64,000 nucleotides of DNA, from positions 114,716 to 178,715 of the forward strand of contig NZ_JAPQFJ010000006.1 in NCBI RefSeq assembly GCF_026738875.1. Direction: 5' to 3'. The position numbers were made by a program, and so were the translations under genes. Numbering within the stretch: position 1 is the stretch's first letter; every line of letters starts with the position of its first letter. Of this stretch, positions 51,244-60,464 are shown one piece after another. Under the pieces are notes generated by a model. The model ran no database searches. It saw only the letters and a list, made by a program, of their open reading frames with translations, and was not told the origin of the DNA. This DNA comes from Clostridium brassicae. GTDB taxonomy: Bacteria; Bacillota; Clostridia; Clostridiales; Clostridiaceae.

Positions 51244-52311
51244 ATCAGAAAAATTATTTGCTTTAGAAATCAGAGATATTCTATTATTTACATTAACTTT
51301 TTTAAATATATTTTCTACATGGGTTTTCACAGTATGGGGACTTATAAATAATTTACTAGATATTTCTTTATTAGTATAACCTTCTAAAATAAGGGAAGTG
51401 ATTTCTGATTCTCGTTTTGTTAAGTTATATTTTTGTGGAAACATTTCTTCGAAATTTGAAATTTTATCAACATATACTATATAAAAAGTTTCAAATCTAT
51501 TTATAACACTAGGAAGTGCTGTTGATATTATTTTTAAGTTATATGAATTAAGTTGTATATCCATATAGTTATTATTAGTCATAGAATTGATAGTATTTGC
51601 TGCTATTATAGTTTTAAGCTTTTGTAGTGCATTAGAAAATGACATTTCTTTAGTTATTTTACAGCAAATTTCTTTTAAACTGTTATTATAATGAAAAATC
51701 TTATATTCGCTGTCTAGTATTATTATGGCAGAGGATGGTTGCTTCATACATTCTTTTAATATTTGTTTTTCCATAGCCATTTTATCAATAGTTAAAATAT
51801 TAACTAACTTATATGAAATTAGTTTGTTAATAGTATTTAATATAGAAACTTCTTGCTTAGTGAAAAATTTATCATCTTTCCCTTTAAATATACCAATGCC
51901 TCCTAATAATTTATTATTGCTTTTTAAGGGAAGGGCAATTTCAAAATAAAGATTTTGATTACTTAAAAAGTCCCTATAATATTCAGTTTTTTCATATTCT
52001 TTATAAGGCATTAAATCTGTAATTAATATAGATGAGTTTGAATGATAATTTATATATTTTTCAGGGTAGAATATGTCTGTTTTGTGATAATAGTCTTTAT
52101 AAGTTAAAAATAAACTATCATTCATATTAAGTCCTTCTAAACTTTTAATATTAAGATTTCTATCAAATAACAAGAAAGTAAGATGATAAAATTCAAATAT
52201 CTGAGATAATGAACTTAGTACATTGCCTGTAAAGTTGTAGTTCATTTCTTGTAGTTGGAAAGTAAATTCCAATATTTTATCATAATCTTTATTAGAAATT
52301 TGAGTGTTCAT
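51229..52311 (-). CDS. LuxR family regulator with GAF-like sensor domain
   Basis: 360 residues. N-terminal about 170 residues resemble a GAF domain (FYHLTFLLFDRNLNIKSLEG, EIALPLKSNNKLLGGIGIFKGKDDKFFTKQEVSILNTI), then a PAS-like stretch (SSAIIILDSEYKIFHYNNSL), then the C-terminal LuxR HTH at about 295-355 (YNLTKRESEITSLILEGYTNKEISSKLFISPHTVKTHVENIFKKV). AGAGGAGA before ATG 52311. Divergent from the dehydrogenase gene across 241 bp, so it is a candidate regulator of that gene. Confidence 0.9.
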   Translation of the reverse strand: MNTQISNKDYDKILEFTFQLQEMNYNFTGNVLSSLSQIFEFYHLTFLLFDRNLNIKSLEGLNMNDSLFLTYKDYYHKTDIFYPEKYINYHSNSSILITDLMPYKEYEKTEYYRDFLSNQNLYFEIALPLKSNNKLLGGIGIFKGKDDKFFTKQEVSILNTINKLISYKLVNILTIDKMAMEKQILKECMKQPSSAIIILDSEYKIFHYNNSLKEICCKITKEMSFSNALQKLKTIIAANTINSMTNNNYMDIQLNSYNLKIISTALPSVINRFETFYIVYVDKISNFEEMFPQKYNLTKRESEITSLILEGYTNKEISSKLFISPHTVKTHVENIFKKVNVNNRISLISKANNFSDKKID

Positions 52312-52552
52312 TATACATTCTCCTCTTTAGTTAATCATATATCAAAAGTATATCATAAAGAACTCTATATTTTAATAAGTGAAAGTGAAAAATTTATCAA
52401 ATTGTGTCTATAGAAATACGGATAAAAATAGGTAAAAAGTATTAGATTTTTAATAAATATGACCGATAGTAATAAGATGAAATTTTTAAGATAATTTAAG
52501 TAGGATGAAAGATATCTGAAATTAAATTTGTCTTAGAAAGGATTGATACTAT

Positions 52553-53347
52553 ATGGGAAATAGAAATTTAGAAAATCAAATTGCAATAGTTACAGGTGCA
52601 GGTTCAGGTATTGGTAGAGAACTTTGTTTAAGCTTAGCTAAAAGAGGGGCTAAGATAATGGTTACTGATATTAATGAAAAGGGAATTGAGGAAACTAAAA
52701 AGCTTATTGAAGCACAGAATGGATATGCAGAAACATATAAACTAGATGTTGTAGATAGTGATATGGTGAAAAATGTAATGGATGAAATATATAAAAAACA
52801 TAATAGAATAGATATCCTTATTAGTAATGCTGGTATTTCAACACCTCCTTCTTTAGCAACTAAAATGCCAGAAGAACATTGGGATAAGCTTCTTAAAGTT
52901 CACTTATATGGAACATTTAATTGTGTAAAAGCATGTGGTGAGTACATGAAAGCCAATAATTATGGAAGAATTGTTTTATCTTCATCTTTAGGTGGAGTGT
53001 TCGGATTTGCAGGGAATGTAAATTATGCCGTTGCTAAAACAGGAATGGTAGGCATGACATATACTCTTGCAAAAGAATTGGGTCCTTATGGAATAACTGT
53101 AAATGCTGTTCAACCAGGAATAATAAGAACTCCAATGACAAAGGATGCACTAAAAGCGTTTGAAGAAGGGTTTATAAAAGAAACACCTGTTAGAAGAATT
53201 GGAGAAGTTGATGATGTGTCTAATGCTATAGCATTTTTCTGTATGCCAGAATCTAGTTTTGTTACTGGGGTTGTAATGAGAATAGATGGAGGATATATTC
53301 TACAATCAAGTATGGATCAAATTATGATGGATGTTTGTTCAAAATAG
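52553..53347 (+). CDS. Short-chain dehydrogenase/reductase (FabG-like)
   Basis: 264 residues, classical SDR, NAD(P)-dependent and cytosolic. Cofactor motif TGAGSGIG (14-21) with Asp39 in VTDI, suggesting NAD(H) preference, NNAG variant SNAG (91-94), catalytic Ser near 145 and YAVAK with Tyr158 and Lys162, PG motif at VQPGIIRTP. C-terminal tail ends MDVCSK. Substrate is unknown; 7-alpha-hydroxysteroid and 3-oxoacyl reductases share this build. Divergent partner of the LuxR gene. Confidence 0.9.
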   Translation: MGNRNLENQIAIVTGAGSGIGRELCLSLAKRGAKIMVTDINEKGIEETKKLIEAQNGYAETYKLDVVDSDMVKNVMDEIYKKHNRIDILISNAGISTPPSLATKMPEEHWDKLLKVHLYGTFNCVKACGEYMKANNYGRIVLSSSLGGVFGFAGNVNYAVAKTGMVGMTYTLAKELGPYGITVNAVQPGIIRTPMTKDALKAFEEGFIKETPVRRIGEVDDVSNAIAFFCMPESSFVTGVVMRIDGGYILQSSMDQIMMDVCSK

Positions 53348-53378
53348 AGAAGAATTAAAAATTAATCAATAGATTTAA

Positions 53379-53417
53379 AGCTCTTTAGTGTAATTAAGTA
53401 CATTGAAGGGCTTTTTT
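53379..53417 (+). terminator. Terminator of the SDR gene
   Basis: AGCTCTTTAGTGTA pairs with TACATTGAAGGGCT, then TTTTTT. Same family as the hairpin at 22985. Confidence 0.8.
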
Positions 53418-53671
53418 ATATTTTCATAGGGTATTGACAAAATAAAATTCAATAATTTATTTAAATACTTAAATTTACACAATTATCAAGTATAAAATTT
53501 ATAAAATCTACCAGTATATTTCGTCACATGTATTGATGTTTTTAAGTTTTTAAGAATTAATATTCGTAAAAAATATTGACTTAAAAGGTTAATTTTGATA
53601 ATATCATGTTACAAATTCTTTTATTTTACTTGATTTGATTTTATTTAAAGAGTCTGCAGAGGGACATATTA

Positions 53672-53745
53672 AGCTATGTTTTAATAAATTGTTGATTTAG
53701 TATAATTTTAAAAATAACATTTTAAAACAGAGCTATATTAAACAT
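53672..53745. repeat. GGCTATGTTTTA repeat family copy upstream of the purine riboswitch
   Basis: AGCTATGTTTTAATAAATTGTTGATT (53672 on) and TTTTAAAACAGAGCT (to 53733); ends pair over about 11 bp. The 300 bases before it, after the SDR terminator, show nothing recognisable. Confidence 0.6.
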
Positions 53746-53758
53746 AATTAAATAATTG

Positions 53759-53823
53759 CTCATATAATTCTCTAATATGGAGGGAAGTTTCTACCGGACG
53801 ACCTTAAAATGTCTGACTATGAG
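53759..53823 (+). promoter_or_regulatory. Purine riboswitch aptamer, guanine-type
   Basis: P1 is CTCATA (53759-53764) with TATGAG (53818-53823). P2 UUCUCU/AGGGAA closes loop AAUAUGG; J2/3 is the invariant GUUUCUACC; P3 CGGAC/GUCUG closes a loop containing CCUUAAA. The L2 GG and L3 CC that form the loop-loop contact are both there. The specificity base before P1 (53817) is C, so guanine, hypoxanthine or xanthine rather than adenine is expected. Downstream terminator and purine permease agree. Confidence 0.93.
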
Positions 53824-53879
53824 TGGAATCCTACTTACAGTTATTTTAAATATTTATTTTTTGTTATCTAAAATAATAG

Positions 53880-53925
53880 ACGATGAGGTTTTCATTTATA
53901 GTATGAATACCTCATCGTTTTTTTA
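53880..53925 (+). terminator. Riboswitch-controlled terminator
   Basis: CGATGAGGT (53881-53889) with ACCTCATCG (53909-53917), inner TTCAT/ATGAA pair, then TTTTTTT. It lies between the aptamer and the permease gene, an OFF switch in the presence of purine. Confidence 0.88.
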
Positions 53926-53962
53926 GTATTATGAGCAGGAAACTTATCAGGAGGATTTTATA

Positions 53963-55306
53963 ATGAAAAACACTAAAGATACTAATTTAATTGTTGGAAT
54001 TGATGAAAAAATCAGTGTGAAATATGCCTTTTTCCTAGGTTTACAACACGTTTTTGCTATGGATTTGTACATAGTACCTATAATTTTGGCAGGTATTTTA
54101 TCTCTAGATGCCCAAAATACAGCTTACTTTATCCAAATGAGTTTTATTGCTGCTGGAGTTGCAACACTAATACAAACTGGCTTATGTATGCGCTTGCCTA
54201 TTATGCAGGGACCTTCCTATATTCCTATTGGTGCCTTAGCTGCTATCGGAAGCAAGTTAGGCTTGCAAGCTATGGTTGGTAGTTTAATACCAGGTTCCCT
54301 ATTTTTAATGATACTTGGTTATCCATTACGTTTTCTCTCAAAAATAATTTCTAAATTTATTCCACATATTGTTGGAGGCACTGTTATTGTCATAGTAGGT
54401 ATCTCTTTAATGCCAGTTGCTATGACGAATATCTTTACTGCACCTGGTGATTTAAAAACAAATTGTATCCTTGCTCTTATTTCATCATCCTTATTAGTTA
54501 CTTGTATGATGATTGGACGTAGAACAAATAAGTTCAGTAAATTTGTTAAACTTACATCTGTAATGATTTCATTAGTTGGGGGAACTATAGCAGCTTCGTT
54601 ATTAGGTGTGTCAGATTTTACACCTGTTGCAAGTGCATCTTGGTTTTCATTCCCTAAATTATTACCTTTCGGAAAGCCAGTATTTGATTTAAAAGCAGTT
54701 TTAACTATGTTATTTATTTATGCAGTTATTTTAGTTGAAACATCAGGAACTTGGTTTGCAGTTTCTGCTGTTACTGGAAGTAAATTGACTGACAAAGGAT
54801 TAAATAGAGGGGCTGTAGGTGAAGGAATTGGGTGTTTCATAGGTGCATTATTTGGAGGTACTCCAATGACTGGTTATTCAACAAATGCAGGTATTATTGC
54901 AGTAACAGGTGTTGGTAGTAGAATGGCTATTATTGCTGGAGGAATTATATTAATCGCACTTGGGATGTTACCTAAATTAATGAATGTAATTGCTTGTATA
55001 CCTGGTGCGGTTGTTAGTGGAGTTTTTGCAGTGGTTTGTGTAATTATTGCTATGAACGGTTTTAAATCAATTCAACATGAAAATCTTGATGAAAGGAATA
55101 TGTTGTTAATTGGACTACCTATACTTTTAGCTCTTGGAACTACTGGTTTACCTAAAGATATATTAAATAGTTTGCCAAGTCTTGCCAATTATATTTTCTC
55201 TTCTGGAATAACAGTAGGGGCTTTGGCGGCAGTAATATTAAATATACTTTTACCTAGAACATCTACAAAAGTACCTAAAATACAAGAATATGAAGAGGCT
55301 ATATAA
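53963..55306 (+). CDS. NCS2 family xanthine/uric acid-type permease
   Basis: 447 residues, about 14 transmembrane segments. Opens with KYAFFLGLQHVFAMDLYIVPIIL, the helix-1 His motif of purine NCS2 carriers; Q-G-P loop in LPIMQGPSYIPIGALAAIGS; the ETSGTWFAVSAVTG helix and the later GGTPMTGYSTNAGIIAVTGVGSR carry the substrate-binding Glu and Thr/Asn. Sequence fits the xanthine-uric acid (PbuX/PucJ) branch rather than UraA. AGGAGG before the ATG. Controlled by the purine riboswitch just upstream. Confidence 0.93.
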   Translation: MKNTKDTNLIVGIDEKISVKYAFFLGLQHVFAMDLYIVPIILAGILSLDAQNTAYFIQMSFIAAGVATLIQTGLCMRLPIMQGPSYIPIGALAAIGSKLGLQAMVGSLIPGSLFLMILGYPLRFLSKIISKFIPHIVGGTVIVIVGISLMPVAMTNIFTAPGDLKTNCILALISSSLLVTCMMIGRRTNKFSKFVKLTSVMISLVGGTIAASLLGVSDFTPVASASWFSFPKLLPFGKPVFDLKAVLTMLFIYAVILVETSGTWFAVSAVTGSKLTDKGLNRGAVGEGIGCFIGALFGGTPMTGYSTNAGIIAVTGVGSRMAIIAGGIILIALGMLPKLMNVIACIPGAVVSGVFAVVCVIIAMNGFKSIQHENLDERNMLLIGLPILLALGTTGLPKDILNSLPSLANYIFSSGITVGALAAVILNILLPRTSTKVPKIQEYEEAI

Positions 55307-55405
55307 ATTTTTTATCCTATGTATAATGATTTCAATATTCCCATCTTCTTTAAAGTTGGAGTGAAGAATGGTGTAATTTTGGATAGCGTTTTTTAAAAAA
55401 ATAAC

Positions 55406-55520
55406 GACTTCTAAGGAGTGAAACTCCTTGGAAGTCTGTTAATAACTTTAAGATGGAGTAAGAACTACACCTGAAATTAAGAAACCTGTTTATATTTAAG
55501 TTTTACTATGTTTGAAATTA
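55406..55520. repeat. Hairpins and diverged copy of the 9.9-kb MITE-like sequence
   Basis: GACTTC-TAAGGAG-TGAAA-CTCCTTG-GAAGTC (55406-55436) is a stable hairpin. The next stretch (TGGAGTAAGAACTACACCTG then AAGAAACCTGTTTATATTTAAG) aligns by eye with 9971-10035 at about two bases in three. It fills most of the 256 bases between the permease and amidohydrolase genes, and could weaken read-through. Confidence 0.45.
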
Positions 55521-55562
55521 CATATGCAAAAATAGATAGAGATACATAAAGGAGATTATATT

Positions 55563-56915
55563 ATGAGTCAAATTTTAATAAGAAACGGCTATGTTATTAC
55601 AATGGATTGTTCAAAGAAAATATTTCAACAGGGTGATATTTTAATTGAGGATTCTAAAATTATTGCTTTAGGTGATGTGAATCCTGAATTAATTAAATCA
55701 AATGTTGAAGTTATAGATGCTAATGGAAAAATTATAATGCCTGGTTTGGTAAATACTCATGTCCATTTATCTCAACAATTAGCTAGGGGATTGGCTGACG
55801 ATGTGGACCTTTTAACTTGGCTTCGTAAACGTATATGGCCTTATGAAAGTAATATGGATTTAGAGGATTCTTACATTTCTTCACTAGCTTGTTGTGCAGA
55901 ACTAATACGTTCAGGTGTTACTACTTTTTGTGAAGCTGGCGGACAAGAAGTAGATGGTATGGGAAAAGCAGTAACAGAAGCAGGAATTAGAGGAGTTCTT
56001 TGTCGTTCTACTATGGACTCAGGTGATGGGTTACCATTAAAATGGCAAGAAACTACAGAGGAATCTTTAGAGAAACAAGTAGAGTTACTTGAAAAGTGGA
56101 ATGGCAAAGCAGATGGTCGTATTAAATATTGGTTTGGACTAAGAACTATATTTAATACTACTGATAAGTTGATAACTAAAACTAAAGAACTAGCTGATAA
56201 GTATAAAGTAGGTATTCATATGCATGTTGCTGAAATAGAAGAGGAAGTTAGATATGCAGAAGCAACTCGTGGGGAGACTACTGTTCAGCATTTAGCTAAA
56301 TTAGGAGTATTAGATAAAAACTTTTTAGCTGTGCACACTGTATGGCTTACAGAACAAGAAATTGATTTATTTAAGCTTCATAATGTAAAAGTGTCTCATA
56401 ATCCTGGTGCGGCAATGAAAGTTGTTTTAGGCTTTGCGCGTATTCCAGAAATGCTAGAAAAAGGAATTAATGTTTCAATTGGAACTGATGGTGCTCCTTC
56501 TAATAATAGAATGGATATGTTTGATGAAATGCATCTAACTTCATTAATACATAAAGGTAGAAGATTAAATCCACAGGTTGTGCCTGCTGATCAAGTATTA
56601 GAGATGGCTACAATAAATGGTGCTACTTGTGCCCTTTGGGAAGATGAAATAGGATCTTTAGAAGTAGGAAAAAAAGCAGATTTAATAATTATTAACCCTA
56701 AATCTATTGGTAGCCTTCCTATGCATGACCCAATTGGAAATATAGTATATTCAATGCACTCTAGTGATGTAGAATCTACCATGTGTAATGGTAAATGGTT
56801 AATGAAGAATAAAGTATTATTAACTATAAATGAAGAGGATATTATTAAAGAAGCGCAAGAAAAGGCAACAGCATTAGTTAAAAAAGCAGGTATTATTTTA
56901 CCTAGACGTTTCTAG
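55563..56915 (+). CDS. Amidohydrolase, SsnA/MtaD-type nucleobase or nucleoside deaminase
   Basis: 450 residues, metal-dependent TIM-barrel deaminase (COG0402). Metal ligands: His66 and His68 in NTHVHLSQQ, a His in GIHMHVAEIEEE, and Asp in GTDGAPSNNRMDMF; HTVW carries a further conserved His. Family members deaminate S-adenosylhomocysteine, methylthioadenosine, 8-oxoguanine, guanine or cytosine. Between a purine permease and adenine deaminase, a purine base or deoxyadenosine is the likely substrate. C-terminal linker about 45 residues. AAGGAG upstream. Subtype not settled. Confidence 0.9.
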   Translation: MSQILIRNGYVITMDCSKKIFQQGDILIEDSKIIALGDVNPELIKSNVEVIDANGKIIMPGLVNTHVHLSQQLARGLADDVDLLTWLRKRIWPYESNMDLEDSYISSLACCAELIRSGVTTFCEAGGQEVDGMGKAVTEAGIRGVLCRSTMDSGDGLPLKWQETTEESLEKQVELLEKWNGKADGRIKYWFGLRTIFNTTDKLITKTKELADKYKVGIHMHVAEIEEEVRYAEATRGETTVQHLAKLGVLDKNFLAVHTVWLTEQEIDLFKLHNVKVSHNPGAAMKVVLGFARIPEMLEKGINVSIGTDGAPSNNRMDMFDEMHLTSLIHKGRRLNPQVVPADQVLEMATINGATCALWEDEIGSLEVGKKADLIIINPKSIGSLPMHDPIGNIVYSMHSSDVESTMCNGKWLMKNKVLLTINEEDIIKEAQEKATALVKKAGIILPRRF

Positions 56916-56945
56916 TTTTTATTTCATGAAAAATAATTTCAAGGT

Positions 56946-56975
56946 AAAGCTCTCCACATTATGAGGGCTTTCTGT
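56946..56975 (+). terminator. Weak terminator after the amidohydrolase
   Basis: AAAGCTCTC (56946-56954) with GAGGGCTTT (56963-56971). T-run is short. An outer AAGGTAAA/TTTTACCTT pair encloses it. The next 250 bases to the flavodoxin-like gene show only an A+T-rich promoter region. Confidence 0.45.
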
Positions 56976-57250
56976 GAATACTTTAAATTCTTTTGTTTGT
57001 CAGTTTTACCTTAAAATAAGTTTTGCATCTGTATAAAAAGAAAAATATTTTATGATCTATGTCAGTAAAATTATTGTATAGTGGTATAAAATGTATTGTG
57101 TAGATAAGCTATATATTATAATACTTAATGAAAATAAAAATAGAGTGTTACATATCACAAGTAGATTTTTTATTATGGTATAATTAGGCATTATGAAATC
57201 ATAATTGTATAAGGATATATTTACATTTGTAGTGAAAGGAATAATGATAA

Positions 57251-57751
57251 ATGAAATTATTTATACATGATTTAGAAAAGGGGAATTTTCAAAAATTATT
57301 ACCTAATTTATTAGACGAGAACATAATTATTTCAGATGATGGAACAATACAACATTGTATAGGTTGCTTTGGGTGTTGGGTAAAAACTCCAGCAGCCTGT
57401 GTAATACGTGACAAATATGGAGATATGGGAGAATATCTATCAAAATGTAAAGAAGTTGTTATTATAAGTAAGTGTTGTTATGGAGGATTTAGTCCATTTG
57501 TGAAAAATGTGCTAGACAGAAGTATTTCTTATATACATCCTTATTTTGTAATAAGGAATGGAGAAATGCACCATAGAAGGCGATATGAAAACCACATAGA
57601 TATGCAGGTTTGGTTTTATGGTGAAAGTATAACAAAAAAAGAAAAACAAACTGCTCAAAAGTTGTTAAAGGCAAATTCTATTAATTTAGATTGTAACGTT
57701 AGTAGAGTTACATTTGTTCATAGTATTGAGGAGATGGAGGGACAAATATAA
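57251..57751 (+). CDS. Flavodoxin-like protein with CxxCxxC motif
   Basis: 166 residues, NADPH-dependent FMN reductase fold, cytosolic. The usual N-terminal beta-alpha phosphate loop is shortened or missing (LFIHDLEKGNFQK). Conserved elements: HCIGCFGCWVKTPAACVIRDKYGDM, the motif of iron-sulfur flavoproteins, though only three Cys are visible, and VVIISKCCYGGFSPFVKNVLDRS. Overlaps the next gene by one base. Paired half-size flavoproteins like these probably act together; the redox partner is unknown. Confidence 0.85.
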   Translation: MKLFIHDLEKGNFQKLLPNLLDENIIISDDGTIQHCIGCFGCWVKTPAACVIRDKYGDMGEYLSKCKEVVIISKCCYGGFSPFVKNVLDRSISYIHPYFVIRNGEMHHRRRYENHIDMQVWFYGESITKKEKQTAQKLLKANSINLDCNVSRVTFVHSIEEMEGQI

Positions 57752-58389
57752 TGAAAATAGCATTTATCAATGGAAGTCCCAAAATGAAAGATAGTGCTTC
57801 TAATTGTATTTTAAAAGAATTGAAGGCTTTTTTAGAGCCGGATATTAATATAATCTATGAATATTACTTTAGAAAGTCACAAGTGGATATAAAAGAAATG
57901 GAACAACTGTCAGAATGTGATGTTATAGTATTTGCCTTTCCTTTATATGTAGATGCAATTCCATCTCATTTGTTAAGTTGCCTTATTCAATTAGAAATGT
58001 TTTTTGCACCCATAGAGGAAAAGAACATTATAGTTTATTCTTTAGTAAACTGTGGATTTTATGAAGGTCATCAGAATAAATTAGCAATTGAAATAATGGA
58101 GAATTGGTGTGTAAAAGCAGGACTTAAGTGGGGACAAGGAGTTGGAATTGGGGCAGGTGGGATGATTCCAGGGTTAAAAGATGTTCCAATTGGACGCGGA
58201 CCTAAGAAAAATTTAGAGAAAACATTTAAACAACTTTCAAATAATATATTAAAGTGTACTTCAGAAGAAAATATATTTATTACAGCAAATTTTCCAAGGT
58301 TTTTGTATAAACTTGCTGCAGAAATGGGATGGAGAAAATTTATTAAGGCAAATGGGTTAAAAAGAAAAGATTTGTTTTTAAGAAAATAA
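57751..58389 (+). CDS. NAD(P)H-dependent FMN reductase-like protein
   Basis: 212 residues. Opens with KIAFINGSPKMKDSAS, the flavodoxin phosphate-binding loop (GSP..), then FAFPLYVDAIPSHLL and NCGFYEGHQN. The C-terminal 60 residues are basic and extend past the fold. Translationally coupled to the preceding flavodoxin-like gene (TAATG) and 73 bp before adenine deaminase. It may supply electrons to a purine-degrading selenoenzyme-type hydroxylase coded elsewhere; that is inference only. Confidence 0.85.
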   Translation: MKIAFINGSPKMKDSASNCILKELKAFLEPDINIIYEYYFRKSQVDIKEMEQLSECDVIVFAFPLYVDAIPSHLLSCLIQLEMFFAPIEEKNIIVYSLVNCGFYEGHQNKLAIEIMENWCVKAGLKWGQGVGIGAGGMIPGLKDVPIGRGPKKNLEKTFKQLSNNILKCTSEENIFITANFPRFLYKLAAEMGWRKFIKANGLKRKDLFLRK

Positions 58390-58462
58390 ACATAAAAAAT
58401 AATACAATAAAACAAAAGAAATCACCATTTTTACACTTAAAAATACAAAAGGAGACGATAAT

Positions 58463-60262
58463 ATGTTTAATAAGTTTGATACAAAACCTCTTTGGGAGGT
58501 AAGTAAAACTTTATCAAGTATAGCACAGGGATTTGAACCAGCTGATATGGTAATTACAAATTCAAAGCTTATAAATGTTTGTACAAGAGAAGTTATAAAA
58601 AATACAGATGTAGCAATTAGTTGTGGGAGAATTGCATTAGTAGGTGATGCAAAACATTGTATAGGAGAAAATACAGAAGTAATAGATGCCAAAGGTCAAT
58701 ATATTGCACCAGGTTTTTTAGATGGACATATTCATGTTGAATCATCAATGTTAAGTGTAAGTGAATATGCTCGTTCAGTAGTTCCACATGGTACTGTTGG
58801 AATATATATGGATCCACATGAAATTTGTAATGTACTTGGATTAAATGGTGTACGTTATATGATTGAAGACGGCAAGGGTACTCCACTTAAAAATATGGTA
58901 ACTACACCTTCCTGTGTACCAGCAGTTCCAGGTTTTGAAGATACAGGAGCAGCTGTAGGACCAGAAGATGTTAGAGAAACAATGAAATGGGATGAAGTAG
59001 TTGGTCTAGGAGAAATGATGAATTTCCCAGGTATACTTTATTCTACAGATCATGCTCATGGAGTGGTAGGAGAAACTTTAAAAGCTAATAAAACGGTAAC
59101 GGGACATTATTCTTTACCTGAAACAGGAAAAGGGTTAAATGGATATATTGCATCAGGTGTAAGATGTTGTCATGAATCTACAAGAGCTGAAGACGCCCTT
59201 GCTAAAATGCGTCTTGGAATGTATGCAATGTTTAGAGAGGGTTCTGCATGGCATGATTTAAAGGAAGTAAGTAAGTCAATTACAGAAAATAAAGTAGATA
59301 GTAGATTTGCTGTTTTAATATCTGATGATACTCATCCACATACATTGCTTAAGGATGGACATTTAGATCATATTATAAAACGTGCTATAGAAGAAGGGAT
59401 AGACCCATTAACTGCAATCCAAATGGTAACAATAAACTGTGCGCAATGTTTCCAAATGGATCATGAAGTAGGTTCTATAACCCCTGGAAAATGTGCAGAT
59501 ATTGTATTTATAGAAGATTTAAATAATGTAAAGATAACAAAAGTTATTATAGATGGAAATTTAGTTGCAAAAGATGGAGTATTAACTACATCAATAGCTA
59601 AATATGATTATCCTGAAGATGCTATGCATTCTATGCATATTAAAGATAAAATAACACCAGATTCCTTTAATATTATGGCTGAGAATAAAGAAGAGGTAAC
59701 TGCAAGGGTTATTGAAATTATACCTGAAAGAGTTGGTACCTATGAGAGACATATTCAGCTTAAGGTTAAAGATAATAAAGTTCAATGTGACCCAAGTAAA
59801 GATGTTTTAAAAGCAGTTGTTTTTGAAAGACATCATGAAACGGGAACAGCAGGATATGGATTTGTTAAAGGATTTGGTATTAAAAGAGGGGCTATGGCAG
59901 CAACAGTTGCTCATGATGCTCACAACTTATTAGTTATAGGAACAAATGATGAGGATATGGCATTAGCTGCTAATACATTAATAGAATGTGGTGGAGGAAT
60001 GGTAGCTGTACAAGATGGCAAAGTATTAGGTTTAGTTCCTTTACCAATAGCAGGACTTATGAGTAATAAACCTTTAGAAGAAATGGCTGAAATGGTAGAA
60101 AAATTAGATAGTGCATGGAAAGAAATCGGATGTGATATAGTTTCACCATTTATGACAATGGCACTTATTCCACTTGCTTGTCTACCAGAGCTAAGATTAA
60201 CCAATAGGGGATTGGTTGATTGTAATAAGTTTGAATTTGTATCATTGCTTGTGGAAGAATAA
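58463..60262 (+). CDS. ade: Adenine deaminase
   Basis: 599 residues (EC 3.5.4.2), converts adenine to hypoxanthine plus ammonia. Two-domain amidohydrolase of the YerA/AdeC family. Metal ligands His89 and His91 in LDGHIHVESSM, then YMDPHEICNV, STDHAHG, and SDDTHPH. C-terminal family part (from RVIEIIPERVGTYERHIQLKV, with GTAGYGFVKGFGIKRGAMA and ECGGGMV) distinguishes it from other amidohydrolases. Length is standard. AAAGGAG before ATG. Together with the riboswitch-controlled permease it completes a purine salvage module. Confidence 0.97.
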   Translation: MFNKFDTKPLWEVSKTLSSIAQGFEPADMVITNSKLINVCTREVIKNTDVAISCGRIALVGDAKHCIGENTEVIDAKGQYIAPGFLDGHIHVESSMLSVSEYARSVVPHGTVGIYMDPHEICNVLGLNGVRYMIEDGKGTPLKNMVTTPSCVPAVPGFEDTGAAVGPEDVRETMKWDEVVGLGEMMNFPGILYSTDHAHGVVGETLKANKTVTGHYSLPETGKGLNGYIASGVRCCHESTRAEDALAKMRLGMYAMFREGSAWHDLKEVSKSITENKVDSRFAVLISDDTHPHTLLKDGHLDHIIKRAIEEGIDPLTAIQMVTINCAQCFQMDHEVGSITPGKCADIVFIEDLNNVKITKVIIDGNLVAKDGVLTTSIAKYDYPEDAMHSMHIKDKITPDSFNIMAENKEEVTARVIEIIPERVGTYERHIQLKVKDNKVQCDPSKDVLKAVVFERHHETGTAGYGFVKGFGIKRGAMAATVAHDAHNLLVIGTNDEDMALAANTLIECGGGMVAVQDGKVLGLVPLPIAGLMSNKPLEEMAEMVEKLDSAWKEIGCDIVSPFMTMALIPLACLPELRLTNRGLVDCNKFEFVSLLVEE

Positions 60263-60304
60263 TTATAGAAATTAATAAAATTTTAGTATATTAGAAATTT
60301 ATTT

Positions 60305-60375
60305 GGCATACTGATATTATTTTAATTAGCTAGTAACTTTTATATAGCAGAGAGATATTCAGTATGCCATATTTA
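60305..60375 (+). terminator. Terminator-like hairpin after ade
   Basis: GGCATACTGA (60305-60314) pairs with TCAGTATGCC (60359-60368), long loop containing TAGCTA; followed by ATATTTATAATT. Confidence 0.45.
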
Positions 60376-60392
60376 TAATTCTATTAAAGTTG

Positions 60393-60421
60393 TTGACAAA
60401 GAAATACTTCTAGTATAGAAT
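60393..60421 (+). promoter_or_regulatory. Promoter and candidate MarR operator of the MarR-ArsA operon
   Basis: TTGACA (60393-60398), 17-bp spacer, TAGAAT (60416-60421). The spacer contains AATACTTCTAGTATAGAA (60403-60420), imperfectly palindromic around TTCTAGTATAGAA. A very similar sequence, AATACTTCTGCATACGAA (60994-61011), precedes the first ArsA gene. Both may be MarR sites. Confidence 0.6.
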
Positions 60422-60464
60422 AAAAATATATTTCGAGAAGAGAACTATTTATGGGAGAGCAGAT

